Source: an uncultured Pseudomonadota bacterium
Lineage (GTDB): Bacteria > Pseudomonadota > Alphaproteobacteria > RF32 > CAG-239
Direction of reading: 5' to 3'
Length of the DNA: 64,000 bases
Assembly: GCA_902494875.1 (NCBI GenBank)
Contig: CABUUO010000002.1
Span: 186,001 to 250,000 of the forward strand
Notes under the pieces: generated by a model
Told to the model about the DNA's origin: nothing
Databases searched by the model: none
What the model saw: the letters and a program-made list of their open reading frames with translations, nothing else
Shown here: in pieces, positions 44,483-52,557 of the stretch
How positions within the stretch are numbered: the first letter of the stretch is position 1
How the letters are laid out: each line of letters opens with the position of its first letter
Position numbers and translations under genes: made by a program

Positions 44483-45004
44483 CTACACTTTCTCTATGAT
44501 AACGTTATGATTGGTATAAATATCAATGTCACCGGCAATTTTCATGGCTTTTTGAGCAATTTCTTCCAGAGACAATCCTTCTACGTCATATAAGGCTTTG
44601 GCCGCCGCCATGGCGTAGTTGCCGCCGGAACCGATGCCGATGATGCCGTCGTCGGGTTCCATGACTTCTCCGGTTCCGTTCAAGACCAGTGACACGTCTT
44701 TGTCGGCCACAATCATATAAGCCTGAAGCTGACGCAGATATTTGTCCATCCGCCAGTCTTTGGCCAGTTCTACCGCGGCGCGTTTAAGCTGGTTGGCGTG
44801 TTTTTCAAGTTTGGCCTCCAGACGTTCGATTAAGGTGATGCCGTCGGCCGCGGCGCCGGCAAAACCGGCAATGATGCTGCCATTGCCGATGCGGCGGACT
44901 TTAACCGATTTTGACTTGAAAACAACCGCTTCGCCAAGAGTGGCCTGACCGTCGCCGGCCATGACCACTTCTTTGCCTTTTCTTATACATAAAATAGTTG
45001 TCAT
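44483..45004 (-). CDS. hslV: ATP-dependent protease peptidase subunit HslV
   Basis: This 173-aa threonine protease forms the peptidase rings of HslUV. Removal of Met exposes the nucleophile Thr in TTILCIRKG. The catalytic Lys lies in [10 protein letters not shown], and [11 protein letters not shown] is conserved. It follows directly on the stop codon of the 1044-residue lipoprotein (0 bp gap), so it is likely transcribed with it. The ribosome site would lie inside that gene's end (AAAGAAAG). Confidence 0.97.
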   Translation of the reverse strand: MTTILCIRKGKEVVMAGDGQATLGEAVVFKSKSVKVRRIGNGSIIAGFAGAAADGITLIERLEAKLEKHANQLKRAAVELAKDWRMDKYLRQLQAYMIVADKDVSLVLNGTGEVMEPDDGIIGIGSGGNYAMAAAKALYDVEGLSLEEIAQKAMKIAGDIDIYTNHNVIIEKV

Positions 45005-48000
45005 CTATTTTCTTTCTTTTGCACTCATTGCTTTCGGAGCCTTGCTGCCGGTGTAGGTGTCAATGGCTGTTGAAACGGGTTTTTCAACCGCTTTGACGGC
45101 CATCGGGCGTTTGTTGACAAACTTGACTCCGCAAATATTCATACCCAAGCTCTTGAGGGCGGTTTCAATCGGGATAAACAGGTCGCCGCCTTCGGCCGCG
45201 CGAATACCCGAGTGAGACAAACCGGTTATGTTGCCGTTCTTATCAATCAGAGCGCTGCCCAGAGTCTGGGTTTGAACATAAGTGTTGACTATGATCTCCG
45301 CGCCTTTTTCTTCAGAGTAACGGTAACCGATAACCTGGCCCCCATTATCTAAATAGTTCTCGCCTTCGTCAAAGTCAAGCAGACCCAGTGTCATATAAAG
45401 ATCTTTGCCGACTTCCGGCAGGTCGAGGCGTAGCGGCAGAGGCGCAAACTTGGTTTTTTCATCCAGAAGAATCAGCGCTACGTTTTTGTTGGGGTTGACA
45501 CGGTAGGCCGAACCCTTGAAACGCATGCCGTTGACGGTGCGGATGTCAAAGCTGTTCAGCGACTTGTCAATCAGATCCGCAGAAGTCAGGATCAACTGGT
45601 CGGAAATAATCAGGCCGGCACCTTTGCGTCCTTTCGGATTTTCAACCGAAACAACGGACGCGCGCAGACGGTAGACGTTTTCCGGAGACATGGTGTCGTA
45701 AGGTTTGACACTCTGAATGCAGAAGCTGTTGTTCATGTCGGCAAACATATTTTCTACAGCCGCGCGGTTCTGTCTTTCCTGAATGCCGGCGGTCGGATCT
45801 GCCGGAATGTCAATCCAGAAGTCATCGGCATAGGTGATGTTGGAAGCCGCAACTTTGAGCGTAGAGCAGCCGCTTTCGCCGATGTTTACTTCCGAGCAGT
45901 TGTCGTTCATCTTCAGACCGGTCAGGTATTTGTTCTGTCCGGCGTTGAATTTGGACATAGTGCCGCTTCTTTCGTCGGTCTGGCTGTAGTAAGCATAGAA
46001 ACCGCCGTTTTCCTTGATTTCGGATTTGGTAATCATTCGGCAGCTGCTGTCAATGATGCCGCTGACCGCATAACCTTTACCGCGACTGCCGCCGTTTTCG
46101 GAAACATCGGAACCGCTGCTGTGGAAGATGCCGTTCCGATCGATATAACCGGAGAGTTTGCGCATTTTGGTACGGTTGGCGCAGGCTGTAAGCGACAGCC
46201 CTTTGGGCAGCAGAATGAAGTCGCCGTATTCGTCTACGTAACCGTCAGCGTCATAACGGTTGACGCGGAATTTGCCTGAAGTGCCGCCGCGGTCATCAGT
46301 TTTGGTATAGTATGCGTAGAAACCGCCATTTTCGGCGATGTCTGCCAGCGGGACGAGTTTGCAGCTTTCGTTAACCATACCGGCAACATTATAGCTGCGC
46401 CCGCCGGTACCGCCGCGGTCTGTGATTGATGAACCGTCGGCATAGAATACGCCTTTTTCATCAATGTAGCCGTATACGGGGTGGAAATTGCCGTCAATCG
46501 GGCAACTGTTGGCAATGGCCTGAGAATCGACGGCGACAAAGTTTCCGCTTTCGTCAATATAGCCCTTGACCTTGTAATGGTTGCCGGAAGTTCCGCCCTG
46601 GCTGCTGATGCCGTTGAAGTAAGCATAAACGCCGCCTTTTTCGGCAATAGTGTCTTTGTTTTCGATTTTGCACATGCCGGTGATGACGGTTGAAACCGGA
46701 TATTCTTTGTTGGTGTTATCTTCAACGAATTTTCCGGCTTTGTTGATTTTTCCGGTAATGATGTTGGCATTGATGCCGCAGTTGCTGTCTCCGGCCAGAA
46801 CGACAAAGCTGCCGCTTTCGTCAATGTAGCCTCTGACTTTGGCTGCAACGTTCATTCCGGTTCCTGAGGTTCCGCCGTTGCCGTCAATGCGGTTCAGGTA
46901 AGCGTAAAAACCGCCTGTTTCTTTTATCTCGCGGGTTTCGGTCAATTTGCACATATTATTGACGGCACCGGTGATGTTGTATTCTTTGCCGGTGGCCGAT
47001 TGTACGAATTTACCGTCTTCGCTGATGTAACCGGTGATTATTTCGCCGCCAATGCTGCAGAGACCGGCGGTGTTTTCGGTTCCGAGAACGACAACGTTGC
47101 CGCTTTCGTCAATATAGCCGCTGACTTCATATCTGCCGGCGACAGGGGCGGTGGCAACCACCTGCGAGAAGCTGTCGGCGTTTTCTTTGGGGTTGATTTC
47201 TCCCGAACCGCAGCTTTGCAGCATATTGACGCCGTTCAACTCGGCTTCGTACTGGTTTTTGAAGTTTACTTTCGATTTTTCAATGGCTTCAACTTTAGCT
47301 AACTGCTTTTCGATTTCTTCGGGTTTGACACGTTTGGCCAATTCGGTGTTGAAGCAGCCGACTTCGGGCAGTTTGCTCAGAGCGTCGCCGAAAGCGCGTT
47401 CAACCAGCAGGGTTTCGCCTTTGTATTCACCGTCTTTCATTTCACCGTAGCCGGTGGTGGTGCCTTTGCAATATACTTTGTCTTTGGTTAAATCCAGCAG
47501 GCGCCAGGTTACGGTCATTTCCGAGGTGCCGGTGCGGAGATTTTGCTTTTTGACGTTGTTCCAGTCGAACTCATCGCAGACGTTCATGAAATAGTCGGTG
47601 ATTTCGGCCGTTAAGATATATTCTGCCTGCGCTTTGTCAGAATACATATAATAGGGATTGCTTTTTTCAACGACAACCGGATAATTGTCATTCATGGTTT
47701 CAAAAAAGATGTCGAAGAACTTCATATCCTTCTGCATCGCACGGCCCTGATTCAAATATACGTTCTTGTCAAAGCGGCGGCAGCCGAAGATTCTGAAACG
47801 ATAATTGCCGAGCTTGTCGCTGTAGCCTTCATATTTTCTGCCTTTGGGAATTCTGAAATCAACGTATTCGAGTTTTACGGGAGCATAGTTGCTGCGGGAG
47901 CGGTGCAGGTAACCGTAGGCGTTCATCTGGTCAGCCGAAGGATTGACCATTTCTTCGTTTTGAATGTAGGCAACGCGTTTAACCGGTTTTTTGCGGCCGG

Positions 48001-48139
48001 GTTCGCACATGCAGTTGAATAAGCCTAAGGTTTTTTCGGTTCCGTCACACATACAGGGAACAAGATCCGGGCTTCTGACCGCGCAGGATACAATCAGCGC
48101 CGGAATCAACATTAATTTGAGAGACCGTAAAATTCTCAT
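45005..48139 (-). CDS. Large repeat lipoprotein with a degenerate trypsin-like domain
   Basis: The protein has 1044 aa. A signal peptide with LIVSC (lipobox Cys19) is followed by an N-terminal domain (about 70-290) that I do not recognise. From about residue 340 to 720 there are four imperfect repeats of about 90-105 residues, each with GYIDESGxF, a Cys, a second GYI..xGxF and a GGFYAY..D..GGT(S)G end. Residues about 860-1010 look like an HtrA/trypsin-type beta-barrel (GAGLIISDQLILTSADLID, NKNVALILLD, LGSALIDKNGNITGLSHSG). The expected catalytic residues are changed: TSAD where TNAH is expected, NKN where the Asp should be, and no GNSGG. It is probably a non-catalytic pseudoprotease in the envelope. 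It lies between comM and hslV on one transcript. Confidence 0.75.
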   Translation of the reverse strand: MRILRSLKLMLIPALIVSCAVRSPDLVPCMCDGTEKTLGLFNCMCEPGRKKPVKRVAYIQNEEMVNPSADQMNAYGYLHRSRSNYAPVKLEYVDFRIPKGRKYEGYSDKLGNYRFRIFGCRRFDKNVYLNQGRAMQKDMKFFDIFFETMNDNYPVVVEKSNPYYMYSDKAQAEYILTAEITDYFMNVCDEFDWNNVKKQNLRTGTSEMTVTWRLLDLTKDKVYCKGTTTGYGEMKDGEYKGETLLVERAFGDALSKLPEVGCFNTELAKRVKPEEIEKQLAKVEAIEKSKVNFKNQYEAELNGVNMLQSCGSGEINPKENADSFSQVVATAPVAGRYEVSGYIDESGNVVVLGTENTAGLCSIGGEIITGYISEDGKFVQSATGKEYNITGAVNNMCKLTETREIKETGGFYAYLNRIDGNGGTSGTGMNVAAKVRGYIDESGSFVVLAGDSNCGINANIITGKINKAGKFVEDNTNKEYPVSTVITGMCKIENKDTIAEKGGVYAYFNGISSQGGTSGNHYKVKGYIDESGNFVAVDSQAIANSCPIDGNFHPVYGYIDEKGVFYADGSSITDRGGTGGRSYNVAGMVNESCKLVPLADIAENGGFYAYYTKTDDRGGTSGKFRVNRYDADGYVDEYGDFILLPKGLSLTACANRTKMRKLSGYIDRNGIFHSSGSDVSENGGSRGKGYAVSGIIDSSCRMITKSEIKENGGFYAYYSQTDERSGTMSKFNAGQNKYLTGLKMNDNCSEVNIGESGCSTLKVAASNITYADDFWIDIPADPTAGIQERQNRAAVENMFADMNNSFCIQSVKPYDTMSPENVYRLRASVVSVENPKGRKGAGLIISDQLILTSADLIDKSLNSFDIRTVNGMRFKGSAYRVNPNKNVALILLDEKTKFAPLPLRLDLPEVGKDLYMTLGLLDFDEGENYLDNGGQVIGYRYSEEKGAEIIVNTYVQTQTLGSALIDKNGNITGLSHSGIRAAEGGDLFIPIETALKSLGMNICGVKFVNKRPMAVKAVEKPVSTAIDTYTGSKAPKAMSAKERK

Positions 48140-48150
48140 TGTTTTTTCTC

Positions 48151-49674
48151 CTAAATACGTTTCAAAGGCATTATTCTGCGATAAGATAATGCTTCGGCAA
48201 TATGCAGTTTAAGTATTTTTTGTACATTTTGCAAGTCCGCAATTGTTCTTGCTAACCGCAAAGTGCGATGATAAGCCCGGGCAGAGAGGTGATTTTTCTC
48301 TGAAAAGGCGATTAAAAGCGCCTGAGCGTCGTTGTCCAGTTCGGCAATTTTTTCTAAAAGTTCGCCTTTCAGTTCGGAATTTGTTTTCAGCCGAGGTGCG
48401 CCGAAACGCTTAAAACGTTCGGTCTGGATTTCCCGGGCGCGGATGACGCGTTTCAATATATCGGCCGAGCATTCCCCCTGTCTGACGTCCGCCAAGTCCC
48501 AAGGACTGACGGCCGGCACCTCGATGTGGATGTCTATTCTGTCCATCAGCGGACCGGAGATTTTGCTTTGGTATTCTTCGGCACAGTGCGGGGCGCGGGA
48601 GCATTCCAGCTCATGGTTGCCCAGGTGGCCGCAGCGGCATGGATTCATGGCGGCGACCAGCTGAAATTTGGCGGGATAGACGGTATGTGCGTTGACGCGC
48701 GAAATGGTTATGCTGCCATTTTCCAGAGGCTGGCGCAGAGCTTCCAGTGCCGGGCGGCTGAATTCGGGCAGTTCGTCCAAAAACAGGACGCCGTTGTGCG
48801 CCAGAGATATTTCGCCGGGTCTGGCTTTGCGGCCGCCGCCGACCAAGGCCGGGGTGGAGGCCGAGTGATGCGGATCTCTGAACGGACGTTCAAAAGAAAT
48901 TCTGCCGTCTTTAAGTTCGCCGGCGACAGAATGAATCATGCTGGTTTCAAGCGCTTCTTCCGCGGTCAGCGGCGGCAGAATGGTTATCAGGCGCTGTGCA
49001 AGCATTGATTTTCCGGAACCCGGAGGGCCTACCATCAGCAGGTTGTGGCTGCCGGCGGCGGCAATTTCCAGAGCGCGTTTGGCGCTTTCCTGGCCTTTGA
49101 CGTCCTTCATATCGAGCAGGGAAAGTTTTTTCGGCATGGTTTCGGCTGCCGGCGCCGGAATGACCTGAGTGCCTTTGAAATGATTAATCAGCGATAAAAG
49201 GCTGTCGGCGGCAACAACGTCTTTCAATCCGGCCCAAACGGCTTCTCCGCCCTGAGCCGCCGGACAAATCAGCCCCATGTTGCGGGCGTTGGCGCGGATG
49301 GCTACCGGCAAGACGCCGTTGACGGGAACGACGGTGCCGTCAAGACCCAGTTCGCCCAGAACCATGTAACCGCTTAGCTCTTCTTGCGGCAATATTCCCA
49401 TGCCGACCAGCAGGCCGAGGGCAACCGGAAGGTCAAAGTGGGAACCTTCCTTAAGCAGATCGGCCGGCGCAAGATTGACGGTGATGCGTTTGGCAGGAAG
49501 GCTAAGCCCCAGAGAATTCAGCGCGGCGCGGACGCGTTCCCGGCTTTCGGCCACGGCCTTGTCGGGAAGCCCCACTATCGTAAAAGCAGGAAGACCTGAG
49601 GATATTTGCACCTGCAGGTCTACGTCTGAAATTTCCAATCCGTTGAAAGTTATGGTGTTTATTCTGGCGAGCAT
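48151..49674 (-). CDS. comM: ComM/YifB-family Mg-chelatase-like AAA+ ATPase
   Basis: This 507-aa protein has an N-terminal Lon-like fold (GLPAFTIVGLPDKAVAESRERVRAAL). The AAA+ Walker A is GPPGSGKSMLAQR, and Walker B is VLFLDELPEF. A zinc-like CRCGHLG...C..PHC and the ending LSYRR complete the Mg-chelatase/YifB family. ComM is a helicase that helps branch migration during natural transformation, but no competence genes are nearby and the family is widespread. It ends 11 bp before the repeat lipoprotein. Confidence 0.93.
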   Translation of the reverse strand: MLARINTITFNGLEISDVDLQVQISSGLPAFTIVGLPDKAVAESRERVRAALNSLGLSLPAKRITVNLAPADLLKEGSHFDLPVALGLLVGMGILPQEELSGYMVLGELGLDGTVVPVNGVLPVAIRANARNMGLICPAAQGGEAVWAGLKDVVAADSLLSLINHFKGTQVIPAPAAETMPKKLSLLDMKDVKGQESAKRALEIAAAGSHNLLMVGPPGSGKSMLAQRLITILPPLTAEEALETSMIHSVAGELKDGRISFERPFRDPHHSASTPALVGGGRKARPGEISLAHNGVLFLDELPEFSRPALEALRQPLENGSITISRVNAHTVYPAKFQLVAAMNPCRCGHLGNHELECSRAPHCAEEYQSKISGPLMDRIDIHIEVPAVSPWDLADVRQGECSADILKRVIRAREIQTERFKRFGAPRLKTNSELKGELLEKIAELDNDAQALLIAFSEKNHLSARAYHRTLRLARTIADLQNVQKILKLHIAEALSYRRIMPLKRI

Positions 49675-49677
49675 CGG

Positions 49678-50019
49678 CTACCACCTCGGGGTGTCTTCCC
49701 CGCCCCGCCAGCGTCTGGTCGGATAGGTGTCTGTTTTCAAAAAGTCATAGTCGGCGGTTTTGTAGGGGATGTCTCTTATTCTGACATAGCCTTTAGATTC
49801 AAAGAGCTTGGCACAGGTTTCGGCCGAAACGTCTTCGGTTCTTTTACAAGTGGCGATAACCCGGCTGGTAAGATTTTGCAAAACAATGGTATTTTGGTCA
49901 TTGCCGTAAACTACGCGCTGCGGGCGCAGCGGCACAGGAAAGTCTTCTTTGCGGAGCGTGTCGCAGGCACAAAGGAACGTCAACAGAAGAAGGGGCAATA
50001 TTATTTTGTTTTTACTCAT
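49678..50019 (-). CDS. Small lipoprotein, unknown function
   Basis: This 113-aa protein has a hydrophobic signal with a lipobox (FLCAC) and Cys at about residue 18 of the form starting at 50019; the ATG at 50031 would add MAKK. The body has two further cysteines (ATCKRT and ETCAKLF) that may pair. The C-terminus is rich in Arg and Trp (RRWRGGEDTPRW). No family is recognised. It is 3 bp upstream of comM and heads the minus-strand run toward hslVU. Confidence 0.6.
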   Translation of the reverse strand: MSKNKIILPLLLLTFLCACDTLRKEDFPVPLRPQRVVYGNDQNTIVLQNLTSRVIATCKRTEDVSAETCAKLFESKGYVRIRDIPYKTADYDFLKTDTYPTRRWRGGEDTPRW

Positions 50020-50121
50020 TTTTTTGGCCATTGTGATTGTAACTTACGACCGAGCTTATCTTAAAAAGATTAAAATTATATAAAGAATCGGTTCCAAACC
50101 GCGTCAGAACTTAAAAAATAC

Positions 50122-50149
50122 TTGCAAAAATAAAGTTTTGGTATATAGT
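50122..50149 (+). promoter_or_regulatory. Promoter of rpsF-rpsR-rplI
   Basis: TTGCAA (50122-50127) and TATAGT (50144-50149) are separated by 16 bp. The expected start is near 50156, which leaves an ~90-nt leader. Confidence 0.65.
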
Positions 50150-50164
50150 GGCGACCGTCCCTTG

Positions 50165-50213
50165 CTTCCGGCAGAGACCGGAGGCTATACATTAACCGGC
50201 CCGCCTGCGGGCC
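50165..50213 (+). promoter_or_regulatory. Structured leader of the rpsF operon
   Basis: Two hairpins lie between the promoter and the ATG. The first is CTTCCGG/CCGGAGG (50165-50171 with 50178-50184, loop CAGAGA). The second is GGCCCGC/GCGGGCC (50198-50204 with 50207-50213). This is the place where an S6:S18 autoregulatory leader would lie. I cannot confirm that motif by eye. Confidence 0.5.
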
Positions 50214-50245
50214 ATTTGTTGAGAATCCATAAGGAGATTTAAATA

Positions 50246-50584
50246 ATGTCATTTTACGAGAGCGTGCTGATTGCACGTCAGGACCTCGGTCAGTCTCAGG
50301 TGAACAACATTGTTTCCGATTTGACCAACGTCATCGCCAGCAACGGCGGCGAAGTTGTCAGAGCTGACAACTGGGGTTTGAAAAACCTTGCTTACCGTGT
50401 TAAGAAAAACCGCAAGGGCTACTATGTCGTTTTGAATATTTCCGCACCGGCTGCCGCTGTTGCCGAATATGAAAGACAAATGAGATTTAACGAAGACATC
50501 ATTCGTTACATGACCATTAAAGTTGACGAATTGAGCAAAGAGCCTGCCGGTTCTTCCAGCAATTCCGAAGCCGTTGAAGAATAG
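50246..50584 (+). CDS. rpsF: 30S ribosomal protein S6
   Basis: This 112-aa protein of the 30S platform begins [16 protein letters not shown]. It contains [22 protein letters not shown], the typical S6 strand region that contacts S18. The C-terminal tail is acidic and Ser-rich. It is the first gene of the rpsF-rpsR-rplI operon behind the promoter and leader at 50122-50213, and a good GGAG ribosome site precedes it. Confidence 0.97.
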   Translation: MSFYESVLIARQDLGQSQVNNIVSDLTNVIASNGGEVVRADNWGLKNLAYRVKKNRKGYYVVLNISAPAAAVAEYERQMRFNEDIIRYMTIKVDELSKEPAGSSSNSEAVEE

Positions 50585-50595
50585 GAGCAGAAAAC

Positions 50596-50823
50596 ATGGC
50601 TAAACAAGTATTCTTTAGAAGAAAAAAAGCATGCCCGTTTTCAGGCGAAGACGGTCTGACCATTGATTATAAGGATGTTAAGCTTCTTTCCCGTTATATT
50701 TCCGAGAAAGGTAAAATCATCCCCAGCCGCATTACAGCTGTTTCTGCAAAAAAACAAAGAGAATTGGCAAAAGCGATCAAACGTGCCCGCTACATTGCTC
50801 TTCTTCCTTTTGTTGCTGATTAA
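50596..50823 (+). CDS. rpsR: 30S ribosomal protein S18
   Basis: This 75-aa protein partners S6 on the 30S platform. It has [37 protein letters not shown] and the basic [19 protein letters not shown] end that defines S18. It lies 11 bp after rpsF. Confidence 0.97.
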   Translation: MAKQVFFRRKKACPFSGEDGLTIDYKDVKLLSRYISEKGKIIPSRITAVSAKKQRELAKAIKRARYIALLPFVAD

Positions 50824-50837
50824 TAGGGAGTGGAAAA

Positions 50838-51329
50838 ATGGAAGTAATTCTTTTAGAACATGTAGAAAAACTCGGTAAAATGGGCGACAAAGTAACCGTA
50901 AAGAACGGTTATGCCCGCAACTATCTGCTGCCGGCCCGCAAAGCTCTGCGCGCAACCGAAGCCAATGTTGCTTATTATGAGAAACAGAAGGCCGAACTGG
51001 AAGCCCACAACAAGGCTCTGCTGGACGAAGCGACAAAGATTGCCGAATCCCTGAAAGGCTACAGCGCGGTTCTGATCCGTCAGGCTGCCGAAACCGGCCA
51101 GTTGTACGGTTCCGTAACTATCCGTGATATTGCCGCCGCGGTCAAAGCCAGCGGTTTTGCCGTTGAACGCAAACAGGTATATCTGGAAAACGCTATTAAA
51201 GACTTGGGTGTTTATGAAGTTAAACTCAATCTGCATCCGGAAGTCAGCCAGACCATTCTGGTTAACGTAGCGCGTACCGAAGACGATGCAGCCAAACAGG
51301 CAAAATTATATCACTCAGCGGAAAACTAA
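50838..51329 (+). CDS. rplI: 50S ribosomal protein L9
   Basis: This 163-aa protein has the two-lobed L9 shape. The N-terminal lobe is MEVILLEHVEKLGKMGD then VKNGYARNYLLPARKAL. A long helix follows (about 45-75), and a C-terminal lobe starts with TGQLYGSVTIRDIA. It closes the rpsF operon. Confidence 0.97.
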   Translation: MEVILLEHVEKLGKMGDKVTVKNGYARNYLLPARKALRATEANVAYYEKQKAELEAHNKALLDEATKIAESLKGYSAVLIRQAAETGQLYGSVTIRDIAAAVKASGFAVERKQVYLENAIKDLGVYEVKLNLHPEVSQTILVNVARTEDDAAKQAKLYHSAEN

Positions 51330-51446
51330 TACAGAAATTGCGGATAACCGGCTCGGTCATGTACTTTTTATGTATACTCCGCTCGCCGGTTTCCTTTTTT
51401 CTTATTATTTTCTCGCGGATTGGTATAATTACGCATTTCAAACAAT

Positions 51447-51484
51447 AAAAAACACTCCCGATAATTTTCGGGAGTGTTTTTTTT
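51447..51484. terminator. Bidirectional terminator between rplI and nrdB
   Basis: A 12-bp stem (AAAACACTCCCG 51449-51460 with CGGGAGTGTTTT 51469-51480) has an 8-nt loop and T-runs on both strands. Nothing else is visible in 51330-51446. Confidence 0.92.
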
Positions 51485-51499
51485 GTCTGCTTACAGCCT

Positions 51500-52534
51500 T
51501 TAAATTTCGTCCCAGCCTTCGACGGCGGTTGACTGGTTGTATGAGGAAACATTGGCTTCGAAGAAATTACCTTTGACGTTTCCTTCGCCGTTGGTGTCGG
51601 AAATTTTCTCCAGATTTTTATACGGGGTTTCGTCAAAGCCTTCGTAAATCGGTTCCAGTCCGATTTCTTTCAAGCGTTTGTTGGCCATAAACTTAGTGTA
51701 TTGTTCAATGGTTTGCGGGGTAATGCCCAGAACCTGATCGCCGATAATATGATTGCTCCAGGCGATTTCCTGTTCGGTTGCTTTACGGAACATTTCGCAG
51801 ATTTCGTCGTCATTGAAGAACTGCGGCCGTTCTTTGCGGATTTCTTTGATGATGTTGGCAAAAATCACGCAGTGCGTCAGTTCATCGCGGTTGATGTATT
51901 TTATCTCGTCGGCGGTACCGATCATTAACGATCTTGCGGCCAAATTGTAAAAGAAATTGAAGCCGTTGTAAAAATACAGGCCTTCCAACAGGAAATTGGC
52001 AATCAGAACACGGGCAAAATTAACGTCATTGCGGTCATCGACAAATTTTTGATAAATGTCGGCAATGTATTTGTTGCGTTCAAGCAGAACTTTGTCATCA
52101 CGCCAGCGGTCATAGATTGTTTCGCGCTTTTCGGCCGGAATAATGCTTTCGATGATATAGGCATAGCTTTGGGAATGCACGGCTTCCTGATAAGTTTGGA
52201 TAGCCAGAATAAGATTGACTTCCGGCGCGGTAATATAGTCGGAAATGTTGGGCAGGTTGTTGGTCTGGATGCTGTCCAGAAAAACCAGAAAAGACAGAAT
52301 GCCGTCATAGGCGTTTTGTTCGGCCGGCGTCAACTCGTCATAGGCGCGTTTGTCGTCAAACAAAGAAACTTTTTCGGGAATCCAGAAGTTTTCCATCATC
52401 AGCCGGTAAAGCTTGTTGGCCCACTGATATTTGACGTTGTTGAGGTTGAATAAGTTGGTGACGTTGCCGGCAATCATTTTTCTTTGCAGAACGTCATCGT
52501 TTCCTTCAATATTAAACAGTTTTTTGCGGTTCAT
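51500..52534 (-). CDS. nrdB: Class I ribonucleotide reductase beta subunit
   Basis: This 344-aa subunit carries the metal-radical cofactor that starts deoxyribonucleotide synthesis. Ligand motifs are intact: Asp in FLDSIQTNN, Glu and His in QEAVHSQSY with the radical Tyr three residues after the Ser-Gln, then DELTHC and EQEIAW. The C-terminal tail SYNQSTAVEGWDEI docks to NrdA. The ATG at 52534 is preceded by GGAAA; an upstream ORF start adds 15 unlikely residues. The set of ligands and Tyr argues for a normal O2-activated class I enzyme. Confidence 0.93.
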   Translation of the reverse strand: MNRKKLFNIEGNDDVLQRKMIAGNVTNLFNLNNVKYQWANKLYRLMMENFWIPEKVSLFDDKRAYDELTPAEQNAYDGILSFLVFLDSIQTNNLPNISDYITAPEVNLILAIQTYQEAVHSQSYAYIIESIIPAEKRETIYDRWRDDKVLLERNKYIADIYQKFVDDRNDVNFARVLIANFLLEGLYFYNGFNFFYNLAARSLMIGTADEIKYINRDELTHCVIFANIIKEIRKERPQFFNDDEICEMFRKATEQEIAWSNHIIGDQVLGITPQTIEQYTKFMANKRLKEIGLEPIYEGFDETPYKNLEKISDTNGEGNVKGNFFEANVSSYNQSTAVEGWDEI

Positions 52535-52557
52535 TGATTTTCCTTTGCTGTTGATTT

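Noticed and set aside
45005..48139. Active HtrA-type protease
   Set aside because: All three catalytic positions are changed in the recognisable motifs.
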